From assembly GCA_004802705.1 (NCBI GenBank), contig SGPL01000632.1, positions 1 to 17,715 of the forward strand: 17,715 nt of DNA, given 5' to 3'. The notes under the pieces were generated by a model. That model saw only the letters and a program-made list of their open reading frames with translations, did not search any database and was not told the origin of the DNA. Positions 9,032-17,715 of this stretch are shown in pieces. Each line of letters begins with the position of its first letter. The first letter of the stretch is position 1. The position numbers and the translations under genes were made by a program. The DNA is from Bondarzewia mesenterica (Eukaryota; Basidiomycota; Agaricomycetes; Russulales; Bondarzewiaceae).

Positions 9032-10630
9032 TCACCCCGTCTTCGCCTTCATTTCTCTCCACAGAGTGAAGAACATAATGGCCCCGATGCCGACCAAAGC
9101 TATCTCCAATCCCACATAGTTCAGCATCCCAATCTTCAATCCCGAACCACCCCACACAGCGCCCGAAACCCGCCCTGAGAAATTACTGTACTGGATCGCC
9201 AAACTCAATCTGCCGTTCCATTCTGGCGGACACTGCTTTGATAGCAAGCTCATCGTGACGGTGCTCGCGACATTAAAGCCGAGCGCCACGAGGAACCAGC
9301 ATACAAACAGCGAGCCGAACGTTACCGTGTGCGTTTTCAAGATGGCGAGCGTGATGAGAAGTCCCAGCATGCCTGAAACAGTGCCGAAGAGAAGGATATA
9401 TCTGTCCTGTAGGCGTCGTACGAGGTAGAGATTGAGTAACAGGAAAGGGAACGTGGCGATGCCGCCCAGCGCTATGAAATTACCAGCTGCGAAGGGAGAA
9501 TAGCCAAATGCTTCAGCTGTGTAGACCGGGATATTCGATTCCCAACCGCCGAGAATAAAGAAACAGGTCATGGCAAACCAGCACATAGTGGCGATGACGC
9601 CCCATTGTCTGGGCGAAATATGGTGCTGGTCTTCGCCCTGCTGAGCGTGCGTTATAGGGGATGATATAGAATTGACTTCTGTGGCAGAACTCATAGCGGA
9701 CTCGTCGGCAACGGTGACGGGCGTATGCTGTGGGAAAGGGACAGGACTGAGTTGAATGGGGGGATCGACATTTTGCGGACGCACTCTCGGCACATCGTCG
9801 AAATAACGTAGGCAAACGGCCCAGAAGGCCACCCAGGCAACAGCCATAACCCAACCAGGACTCGAATACCCGTTGAATACTCGATTCCCAAACCCGACCT
9901 TGTAAAGTAATCCCCCAATAAATGGTCCCACACTGAATCCGATGCCCTGGCCAATGACAAGCCAACCTGCGAGGGTCGTACGGCGACGGATGCCGACGAT
10001 ACGCGCATCGGAGCAGAATCGCTTAGAATACATAAAGTTTGTGAAGCCAAAACCTATGACGCAGCGTCCAATGAGGATGAGGTAGAGAAAGTTGGCATAG
10101 TTTGCGAGACCATAGAGGATGTGCCCGATAATCGCCATTATACAGGCAAAATAGATCGGTATGGAGTATGCGCCTACGATTTAAAAAATTAGTGGCCTGT
10201 CTCGTGTCACAGGCGCCTGAGTTACGCACCTCGATCAATTGCCATAAGTGGGATAAGCGCTAACCCGGCAAAAACAACTGGTATTCCGATGACGAGACCA
10301 GCGAAAGTCGCAGTACCTCCCAAAGACTCGGCATACTTACTGGCCGAAGATACCACTATAAACATAGATACCTGCAACGCTATTCCGTGAGCAGTGAGTG
10401 AGACATCGATTCTAGCAACTGACCTGAGATAGCGCATTCAACCCTATCATGCATGCCAGTGAAGAGATCTTGGGCAGTTTCAGCTCTGCATCGTTATGGT
10501 CTGTCCTTGTCGAAGGTTCGTGGCTCGGTGTCGTTGAAAAAGGTCGAGGTCTAGTGAGGCCGCGGAAGAATGAGCTCGCGGGCTTGCTGGAGAAGTCGAA
10601 GACGGAGGGAATGAGTTTCTGCTCTGTCAT
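9032..10630 (-). CDS. MFS transporter (12-TM type)
   Basis: Major facilitator superfamily membrane transporter, substrate unknown. Minus-strand exons are 10630-10424, 10371-10230 and 10173-9032; introns 10372-10423 (52 nt) and 10174-10229 (56 nt) are GT-AG. CDS is 1491 nt, 496 aa, ending KAKTG before TGA at 9034-9032. A cytosolic N-tail of about 50 residues precedes repeated hydrophobic segments (first about 55-80, then FAGLVIGIPVVFAGLALIPL). A loop after the N-half contains GRCVIGFG and RRRTTLAGW, and a polar central loop spans about 240-306 before the second bundle. The sequence, including GGWESNIPVYTAEAFGYSP in the C-half, resembles the fungal SPX-MFS / MFSD8-like group; that assignment is from memory. 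Start chosen because the exon begins MTEQ with no better ATG and the phases join exactly. It lies about 0.8 kb downstream of the BCAS3-like gene on the same strand. Confidence 0.9.
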
Positions 10631-11426
10631 TTCCTGTGATCACGTTCGTAGAGGAGACCGTTTGATACAGGTGGGTCGTCTGTTCAGGGGAAAAGAATGA
10701 ATTTTTACTCCCATCTAAAAGCCTTAAGGTGAATAAACTCATTGCATTGCAGATCGTAAACTCGGAACCGGGTCGGAATCAAATTTCGAGTTCGACATGC
10801 AGGCAGATCGCAGTCCTTGACTGTCGGAAAGAAGGCGGCTGAAAAAAGAAAAACGAAGTGCTCGTGGAGCACGTAAATTCAGGCAATCATGGAAGATTGC
10901 AAAATGTGGTGAAACCGTCTGCCAAGGGTCTTGTGTTTGATAGCGCTGCATGTCTTTCTTGATCATGACCATTGCTTGATCGGGCGCCCAAACGCGCGCG
11001 CTAAAAGGTGACTGGTCATGATGTATAAATATCGCAAAGAGAATGTGATGAGAATTTGGCCAATTGGTAAGACTCAGTGCACAGTTGTCATGATTGTCAG
11101 TACTTTACAGCGGTTCAGCTGGGCCTAAGTCAGGAATTGGGCAAGAATTGGGATGATAGTGACATTGCTCTGAGTCGGGCACAAGCTGGCACAAGACGAG
11201 ACCGAGGAAAATGAGGTTAGGGTTTAATGAGATGACTGGTGACTTCCACTTCACTTGCACCATAGCTGGTGGGTAAGTCCAGCTTAGGATCCAATGATCT
11301 TACTTCTTATTCAAGTCCACACTAAGTAAGTACAACTCGAAATTGTTGCAACAGTCTGGCATGTACTCTACATCGGTGGGAAAAGCAACGGCCAAAGCAC
11401 GATCATCTTGGTCTCCACCTTATACT
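10631..11426. other. Intergenic region upstream of the MFS gene
   Basis: 796 nt between the BCAS3-like stop and the MFS start, both on minus. It should hold the BCAS3-like 3' UTR and the MFS promoter. A TATAAAT at 11024-11030 on + has no gene downstream. Short direct repeats (AATTGGG twice near 11135-11152, GGCACAAG twice near 11178-11195) are seen; nothing else. Confidence 0.5.
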
Positions 11427-14400
11427 TCACATCCCCCCGGGTCGACCGCGGCGTTTCATTTGCGCCTGCTCCTCATCCATGAATCCTACGACAGAGATCT
11501 CATGGAACTGTTCGATATCCTCAACCGCCTGCCCGTCTTCTAATTCCCATCCTAACCAGCCACCATCTCCAGTCCTCGCTGTAAGCTCCTCCATGCCGGA
11601 AGATGGAGTTGAGATTGAAGCTGCAGAATCGCCCTCGCCTCGAGATGTCGAGCGCGAAATGGCGTCGTCATCGTCGTCATCGTCGTCGTCGTGCTCCAGC
11701 GAAATATCCTTGTGATTGTGAGTAAGGAGGAAGTCCTCATCTTCTTCATCAAATTCAAGGGGCATGCGGACCGCATCGCCAGCAGGGGTAGAAGCGTTGT
11801 CTGGCCTCGCAATAAGCCTTGGCGAGCGCACCTTCCCAATCTCGCGGCGAAGGCGGCCCAAACCTTCGCTCATACCGTCCGTAATTCCCGCTGCCATACG
11901 TTGTACAGGTAACGCATTCCGGAACGAGTTTGGTTTGGAACCGGGTGTGCCGTTCGGGAACATGGGTATTACAGGAGGAGAGGAAGGATAAGCCATCTCG
12001 CTCGACATCGCGGAGGAAAGTGGCTCATTAAAGGAAGAGGAAGGAAGTCCGATCTCATGCATTGAAGGTGATCCTTGCACGAAAGTCTCGCGCGCCGGTC
12101 GGAANACGCACTGATCTCAACTTCCTTCCGTACATCGATCTTGGTGGAAAGAATATCAAAATGATACCGTCGGATGAGAGCATGGTAATCCTCGCCAAGA
12201 GCGTGAAAAGAGAATTGATGTGATAAATATATGGGACGAGGAAGGACAAAAGAAGAGCGAGAGCTGGTCTGCAATTCAGCATAGGCTAACCAACTGAAGA
12301 ACGGTCAGCACTAGAGTTTTAACGAAAAACGAAAGGTGCCATACTTGGTTGTTCGTTGCGGTAGCATTTGACCAGCTACAGGCCCATCGTAGGTCAAACG
12401 ACGCTTGAGCTCCGGCCAATCATATCCTCGTCTCAAATTCCATGTTGCGACATCGACCTCCCGCCCAATAAGTTCCGTTCTCTTCTCCATCATCTTTGAT
12501 ATACCTGATGTATTTCCGCTCGGTGCAGTTGGCGATGATACACTCATCCAATTGAACGACGTTCGCGTTGGCAAAGATATACTCGTGCCTCCTAAGCCAG
12601 GAACAGAGCCCAGAACGGTTATGTTGTTATCATTGAGACGAAGGTCAACGAAAAAGCGGCGTAGTGACAACGTCCCATCAGCCTGATCAAATATTAGCAC
12701 ATCTTGATAATTAGTTGGTCGACGAGTGCGATTTGTGGGCAAAAGCGGTTCTGACGTGCGAGATGGAGATGAACGAGCGGAAGTGGGTGATGGCGGGGAA
12801 GATTGGGCAATAGGTGCGGGAAAAAGCCGATGTGGAAGAGACTCTGGGTCCGACTTGATAAACATGAATGTGAGCCGGGCGGGAGTCTGATCAACAACGG
12901 AAGCACGGGGAGCACGCAACCGCACGATGGGCGAGACAGTTGTAGATAACGGATGCTGTCGCAGGATTTGATCAACCTCCATGATATTAAAAAGGAAAAG
13001 AAAGAAGCTTCTTACAAGCTCTGTAGAGTTCAAAACACGACCGATAAGGTGACTTTGTTCATCTGCCTTCCCGCCATATGGGTTCGTAGCGAAAATGTGA
13101 ACAGTGCGATTCCTTGAACCGATTGCTATCCACCTTCCATCTGAAGCCCAATCAACGTCTTCGACAATAGCGGACGTTCGACCGCGACGAAGGTCATACA
13201 TATGCCAAGGTGCGCCACCATCCTTGAGAGATGGGCCGGGATCAGAACAACCGAGAGTCTGACAAACTTCGACACTTACCAGAATGCTGGAACTATGAAT
13301 TACTTCGTCCCCACCGCTGTCCTGGCCAAGTGCTCGCAGCAACTTGGGAACGGGTCGTACCTGGAAAACCTTGATCGTTTGCCCATCCTCCGGCACGACC
13401 ATCAACGAACCCCCATCAGATGAGAATCGAAGCAAAGATACAGAGTGTCGCTTCGACACCATGAACTCCGCGATAACGCTCGGCTGCGCCGGGGTAGCTG
13501 AAGATGGAGATGGCAGCAATTGGGACAAGTCCAAAATCGTGACGAAGAACCCCTTCGCCTTGTCAGATGGAGAGATGAGCGGAGCGGAGTGCGGAACATT
13601 GCAGCTGGGAACGGACTGAGGCTCGTCATTTAGGTCAATAACGGGACGTCCAGCTCCAGTATCACTAACTCCACCGGAGCTCGCCTGAGAGTATCGACGC
13701 TCGCGGGAATGACTGGCAGTGGGTGCACTGCGTGAGAAGAACATGCCCGTAATCCCTGACGTAGGACCCGACGTAGGGGACACTGGATGTTGGACCTGCC
13801 TGTCTCCGGATACGCGTGTGCGTGCGGCGGAATATGCGACTTCGCCAAGAGACCATAACCCACTGAGGACATTACCTCCTACGCGCAGCGCCATATTACC
13901 GATATCCGCTTGGGCAAACCCACTGGCGGAATCACCTCGAGCAGGCGTACGAGCGCGCGGCTGTGTCGACGACGGTGTGGATGTTGGGGAATCCGGACGA
14001 GGGGGAGGAGACGCGTACGCAAGAAGACGATGCGAGAGAGCGAAAGCAGTCTGGGGTTGATCCGTCCAGGCCTGGTCAGGATCTAATGAGTCTGGTAATA
14101 ATACAGTGGTATCCATGGTGTTATTGTTCGAATTGATGAGAGGAGCACGGAAAGTGAAAGTGGACAGTGACGAGGAAGGGATTATATATAATGTGTTCAA
14201 TGTACAAATGGAAAGAATACGCAATGCCGTTGGGTTTGAAGTGCTCTGCGATGTGAACCGAGTCAGTCGAAGCGTAAACGAGAACCAGCGAGAATCATAC
14301 AATGATTATAAAGTTCGCATTCGATGAAAATGATACAAGGCCGGGGAAAGAACGTCTCTTGATGACGTCATGGCATGACAAAGAATATATAATTAACTCG

Positions 14401-15957
14401 GGGTCGTGTCGGTGGTGTTTGGCGCTAGACAAGATTGAGAAACCATTCAGAAATCGGGTAAATAATCACATACATTATACCCAGCAATGGCCTCGAATCC
14501 GCGAACTGGTCTAGTTGAGCAGAGGGCGGGGACGGCAGAATACTTGCCGACAAAATACGACCCCAATCCGTCCTCGGAAGATTCAACAAGTCGACAATGG
14601 ACTCGAGGCTCGTGCAGTCCCAGATCTGAAACCCCGATTGATAGCCAAGTAAGAGCAGGCGCCTAAGAAAGGATTGATTGGTATGCGGAATTGAAAGTAC
14701 AATTTTAATCCTCACCTCGCCTTGCTCCTATCGTCAGCAGGCAAACTATCCCACTTTGACCATCTGATTTCGTCTGCGTCGTTGACACCAGGGTATCTCA
14801 CGCGTGCCCTCCCCCCTCCGATGTGTTCATCTCCACCTTGTTCATCCAGACTGAAGATATCTCCGTCCCCCGTCGATTGGTCTGCGCTCCATGGCTGACG
14901 ATGCTCAGTGCCTGCGCTGCCACGCCGTCTATCTGTCTGACCAGAAGGCGACATGAAGCTGCCAAATGAGACGGGGCGAGAAACACGCGGCGGCGATGGC
15001 GCAGCGGAGGGGATTGGAATTGATATAGACGAAGGAACGTAATTGCGCATGGTACGAGAGATATTCTCGAGGCGAGTAGACTGTCTGTAGAGACGATAGA
15101 GCGTCAATGACCGTAGTCCAGTACGAGTGAAGATGAACTATGAGGAGAGAGCAAGAGAATTGCGAGCCTTGTCCAACCAGCGAGGAACACACGTGTCAGC
15201 ACTAAAGAGTTTGCTGATGGGCTATGCATAGATCCTGCTGCGAACATATGAAGCTGGATAATTGAACAAACAGAGAGGCACCACATTGGCTCATGATGGG
15301 AGTGAATGAAGACGAGAGCTGCACTTGGCAGCGTCATACATATGGGAATCTGAAGAGTGTTGCAGATAAACAGAGAAAGATACAGGACAGCAGGATTTAG
15401 AAGCAAAAGCCACTTCACGATAGAGAAGCGTCGTTTAGATAGGAAGGAAGTGACCACATTTCGAAGTCGTAAACCGGTTTCCGAGCTTCCGGAGATAACT
15501 GACCGGGTCACAGAGTAGAGATTTCCCCAACCAATTGTCGACGATAATACAGACAGATGATGGCGAGTAGGCAGACGCAGATGCAACGAGAGAAACGGAT
15601 TTGATTGAGGGCCAAGTATTTAATGACTTACCGAGCAAGTATGGGCACCCTGACATGCCCCGATTCCTCCAGTGCGTCCGACTCTGGTACAGCAGGCGAT
15701 GGAGGCGGCATAATGTTTGTCTGTTGAGAGTCCTCTACTGGCACGTAGAATCCGAGAGCTTGTTCAGTACCAAGCTGACCGACACGCTCGATCTCGAGCT
15801 CAGGTTCCGAGTCCGGGGGGCCAGAATCAAGGTCGACGAGAGGCGGCATTGGAGGCGTCTGAGGGACGGTGTCGTCAAACTGGGAGAGAAGAGAGTGTGG
15901 TGAGGAAGACTTTGCGTTATGATTGCGAGAGGCATTGTGATTACTCCTAGATGGCAT
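11427..15957 (-). CDS. BCAS3-domain / WD40-like beta-propeller protein, with one assembly frameshift
   Basis: Fungal relative of BCAS3, a PI3P-binding beta-propeller that in animals works with PHAF1 at autophagic membranes and affects the cytoskeleton; the role here is inferred. Minus-strand exons: 15957-15632, 15084-14716, 14662-14474, 14424-14301, 14245-13280, 13222-13016, 12955-12345, 12293-11427. Introns are 547, 53, 49, 55, 57, 60 and 51 nt. Protein about 1219 aa if the N at 12105 stands for two bases; the exon sum is then exactly in frame. Key blocks: RRLLLLGYQSGFQIWDC, SRPLLGI, the WD-type DVDWASDGRWIAIGSRNRTV, NPYGG, WLAYAELQTSSRS, and LPRPIYLSHQFSFHALGED. The tail is acidic with nine Asp (11664-11690). 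First exon and start (MPSRSNH) are the least certain: they rest on phase match across the long intron and on LENISRTMRNYVP looking like conserved N-terminal sequence. Confidence 0.85.
11664..11690 (-). repeat. Triplet microsatellite encoding nine Asp
   Basis: GAC/GAT repeat in the last exon of the BCAS3-like gene, read as nine aspartates directly after a His codon. Triplet period keeps the frame; the tract lies in a low-complexity acidic tail that is likely disordered and length-variable between strains. Confidence 0.85.
15085..15631 (-). other. Long first intron (or unresolved region) of the BCAS3-like gene
   Basis: 547 nt between a perfect donor GTAAGT (15631-15626) and acceptor CTACAG ending at 15085. 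Both sides are phase 2 and complete an Arg codon. It is about ten times longer than the gene's other introns, so a further small exon or an alternative first exon may be hidden here. A minus-strand frame of 160 codons (15586-15104) is open inside it, hydrophobic and unrecognised. Confidence 0.5.
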
Positions 15958-16241
15958 TAAACTGGGAGATAATGAACCGAGATAGAGCTCCAGGACCGAA
16001 TGTGGATGGACAATTGAGGAATAAATAAGACGTTGAAGATCTTGAAGGAGGAAGACGAGATAGATATCCAAGTTGAACGTAAGAGAGTAGAAGAGAATAT
16101 GAAGCGATACTGGAGTTGAGAGGTGTGGTCAGCGGCAAGGAGCAGTGTTAGTACAAGCTTGAAGCAAGTACCGCATACCGAGTCACTCCCCAAGCTTACC
16201 TTTTGGGGCACGCCAGGGCAAGTTTCTCTCTGCGTACGTAA

Positions 16242-16257
16242 TCAGGCTGCAGCCTGA
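16242..16257. repeat. Perfect 16-bp palindrome
   Basis: TCAGGCTGCAGCCTGA is its own reverse complement. It is followed at once by CCAGT-gaca-ACTGG (16258-16271) and by CCACGAG...CTCGTGG arms at 16276-16282 and 16301-16307. Could be a dimeric transcription factor site or a cruciform; function unknown. Confidence 0.75.
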
Positions 16258-16367
16258 CCAGTGACAACTGGCCCTCCACGAGGTTTTTGATCCGAAACGA
16301 CTCGTGGTTGCCGTAGGCCAGCTGTAGGCCTCCGAGTTTTTACTTCTTGATTTTCTCGGGATTCAAC

Positions 16368-16985
16368 ATGATGTCAAATCCGCCGTCAAGCATCCACGTC
16401 AATGCTCCGTTGTGATTTTTCTTCAACCCCCCAAGATCGTCAGATCTTGATGGATATCCGGAGGCACGCGTTGAGGAAATTATCTACAACCTGCCTTTGG
16501 TAGACTACCAAGATCTTGTTCTTTACAGTGAAGAGTCTGCCCCGTCTGATACCGCCTTCCGAGGATGCGTATGCCAGGGATGTTTCAATTGTAGTCGCTG
16601 TCGATGTCCTTGTCAATGCCCGCTCTGCTGCACTGCCCTGACGTGTTTCAGTAAACATACATTTGATCACATTCCTCGACCGATAGGTCTCGTCATGAGA
16701 AGCCTTCGAACGATTATCCCTTAATGTCACTGCACGCTGCATTAATTACGATATGCTCGGCGTATGAGGACTGAAGCTAATGATGCGGATGCAGCATTCT
16801 TATTCCTTTAGGACCCAAGTCTACCCAAGTATCTCGATAAGTCATTCCCCGAGTTGCCCGAACTTCAAACGCTCAAGCTGTTTGATCCACACAGCCAGAT
16901 CATGATTGCACAGCCTGGCACATTCCTAGTCAGGTTGTTCCAAGGTTTGTTTGCGGAAGTCGGATACCGTTCAGCCCGACAATAG
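16368..16985 (+). pseudogene. Possible decayed or mis-sequenced gene, unrecognised
   Basis: Coding-like pieces on +. A frame starting MMSNPPSSIHVNAPL at 16368 hits TGA at 16413-16415, then stays open in the same frame to 16724 (103 codons), reading DGYPEARVEEIIYNLPLVDY and DLVLYSEESAPSDTAFR. From 16529, after an acceptor-like TTTACAG, a second frame reads LPRLIPPSEDAYARDVSIVV up to TGA at 16641. After TTTAG at 16811 a third piece, 16812-16985, reads FPELPELQTLKLFDPHSQ, which has a leucine-rich-repeat look. I cannot join these into one gene with good introns, and I do not recognise the family. Given the indels elsewhere in the window, sequence errors may contribute; chance open frames remain possible. 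Confidence 0.25.
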
Positions 16986-17092
16986 ACTGTGCTATTCTAT
17001 TGTATAGGTGTATGACACGCCGTCATACCCACCTGTCCTTTCCGTTCAGTTGGCCCCACTGTTCGCTAAACAAATGCTGGACATGAAGGAGG

Positions 17093-17100
17093 TATAAATA
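17093..17100 (+). promoter_or_regulatory. TATA box of the ferritin-like gene
   Basis: TATAAATA, 45 nt upstream of the ATG at 17145. Initiation about 30 nt downstream would give a very short 5' UTR of 15-20 nt, common in highly expressed fungal genes. Confidence 0.65.
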
Positions 17101-17144
17101 TACAAGAGGACGCTCTCGAAACTCAATACTCCTCTTGCTACATT

Positions 17145-17715
17145 ATGCGCTTCCCACTGTATTTCTTCACTCTGACCGTGGCCGTCATTCAGGCCGCCGC
17201 CGCACCTTCCAAGCTTTTCAGTCCAGATACTTTGATCAAGCCTTTGCTCGTGGGAGACCACCCAATCGTATCTGGTATATCTGGTCCACTGAATTTCATT
17301 CTGGCCTCGCACTAACAATATGAAACTCAACAGACGTCGAGATCGCTAACTTCGCGCTCACGCTCGAACACCTGGAGAATGCCTTCTACACCACCGGTCT
17401 TCAGAATTTCTCCGCACAAGTCTTCGCAGATGCAGGGTTTGCCCCTACCGTTCGAGGCTTTTACGAACAACTCGCTCTGCATGAGAAGACTCACGTAGAC
17501 AACTTGACGTCTATCCTCGGCGACAAGGCTGTGAAGCCTTGTGTTTACGATTTGTATTTTTTTTCTATCTCCTCTTCGGCCGTCTTCACGTTGCTAACTA
17601 AAGATATCTATAATCAACCAGTGGTGACAACCTGGACGTGAAGACGTCGTTGATATAAGTGACATGCTCGAGGTCGTGGCGCCTCTGCGTACAACGGTGC
17701 TGCTCGATTCATTAA
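17145..17715 (+). CDS. Secreted ferritin-like (Ferritin_2 type) protein, 3' end outside window, two apparent frameshifts
   Basis: Fungal ferritin-like domain protein of the Rds1/stress-response type; the biochemical role is not established. Exons 17145-17274, 17334-17553 and 17632-end; introns 17275-17333 (59 nt, branch site CTAAC) and 17554-17631 (78 nt). Residues 1-20 form a signal peptide (MRFPLYFFTLTVAVIQAAAA). The four-helix domain begins at about 44: DVEIANFALTLEHLENAFY (44-62) and ALHEKTHVDNL (91-101) carry the Glu/His pattern of ferritin-like folds. After CVYDFGDNLDVKT the frame breaks: a T appears to be missing near 17647 and a G near 17679, since the next words read VDISDMLEVV and then ASAYNGAARF only if both are allowed for. 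Family members are usually about 300 aa, so roughly half lies beyond the window. Divergent from the BCAS3-like gene. Confidence 0.82.

Larger units (their letters stand above)
15958..17144. other. Divergent intergenic region between BCAS3-like and ferritin-like genes
   Basis: About 1.2 kb holding the 5' flank of the BCAS3-like gene (minus), a cluster of inverted repeats near 16242-16307, coding-like fragments on + (16368-16985) and the TATA box of the ferritin-like gene (17093-17100). Confidence 0.5.

Noticed and set aside
11024..11030. TATAAAT as a promoter
   Set aside because: No gene follows on +, and the reverse orientation is about 390 nt from the MFS start; AT-rich chance match.
11216..11226. 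TTAGGG telomere-like motif
   Set aside because: A single copy, with no tandem array.
12311..14302. A single 663-codon exon starting at Met 14302
   Set aside because: The upstream part lies in intron 14246-14300. Protein continuity (IAKHHRHDPELIIYS, then STSNPTALRILSICTLNT) shows this is several exons with two in-frame introns.
14712..15107. BCAS3-like start at Met 15107 or Met 15050
   Set aside because: The acceptor CTACAG at 15085 lies inside the first option. LENISRTMRNYVP looks like conserved sequence preceding Met 15050, and the phase matches the upstream exon 15957-15632. Not fully excluded.
15104..15586. Independent 160-aa hydrophobic protein on minus
   Set aside because: It lies inside a well-bounded intron and has no family signal; kept only as a finding.
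16497..16724. Cys-rich small protein (12 Cys in 75 codons)
   Set aside because: It starts at a TTG, continues an upstream open frame, and its Cys-rich part overlaps a more protein-like alternative frame; likely a by-product of TGT/TGC-rich bases.
1..17715. tRNA, rRNA, CRISPR arrays or complete transposons
   Set aside because: I looked for cloverleaf-type TTCGANTCC arms, repeat-spacer arrays and transposase or reverse transcriptase motifs by eye and saw none. A computed search (tRNAscan, RepeatMasker with a basidiomycete library) would be more sensitive.

Overview
The window looks like nuclear DNA of a filamentous basidiomycete, probably an Agaricomycete. Most genes are split by short GT-AG introns of about 49-87 nt, some with CTAAC-type branch sites. 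The encoded families (a CE8 pectinesterase, a microsomal P450, a flavin amine oxidase, an MFS transporter, a BCAS3-domain protein and a secreted ferritin-like protein) are typical of such genomes. There are no bacterial operons, CRISPR arrays, tRNAs or rRNAs that I can see.

Layout. 1-380 (+): the last three exons of a pectinesterase. 952-3175 (+): a complete 11-exon cytochrome P450 of 523 aa, with a TATA box at 872. 3176-6871: about 3.7 kb with no gene I can name. It holds a possible gene tail (3334-3690), an AT-rich tract that switches abruptly to a CpG-rich, roughly 70% GC block (about 4200-5150), and long two-strand ORFs that look like composition artefacts. 6872-8608 (+): an intronless FAD-dependent amine oxidase. 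9032-10630 (-): a three-exon MFS transporter, convergent with the oxidase. 11427-15957 (-): a large eight-exon BCAS3/WD40-type protein of about 1219 aa. 15958-17144: a divergent intergenic region with a 16-bp palindrome and possible decayed coding sequence on +. 17145-end (+): the 5' part of a secreted ferritin-like protein with a strong TATA box.

How the genes relate. The P450, amine oxidase and MFS transporter could in principle serve one oxidative or secondary pathway, but there is no backbone synthase and the spacing is loose, so this is only a hypothesis. The pectinesterase is a plant cell-wall enzyme. The BCAS3-like gene is probably housekeeping (autophagy/cytoskeleton by homology).

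Most notable observation. Three of the six recognisable genes contain single-base indels relative to an obviously conserved reading frame: the amine oxidase (two compensating), the BCAS3-like gene (at the only N in the window) and the ferritin-like gene (two). Most lie in homopolymers. The simplest reading is draft-sequence error rather than parallel gene decay, and automatic gene models would be damaged at all three places. I found no convincing previously undescribed system. The best leads for something unknown are the compositional island at 4200-5150, the palindrome cluster near 16250 and the unassigned coding-like fragments.
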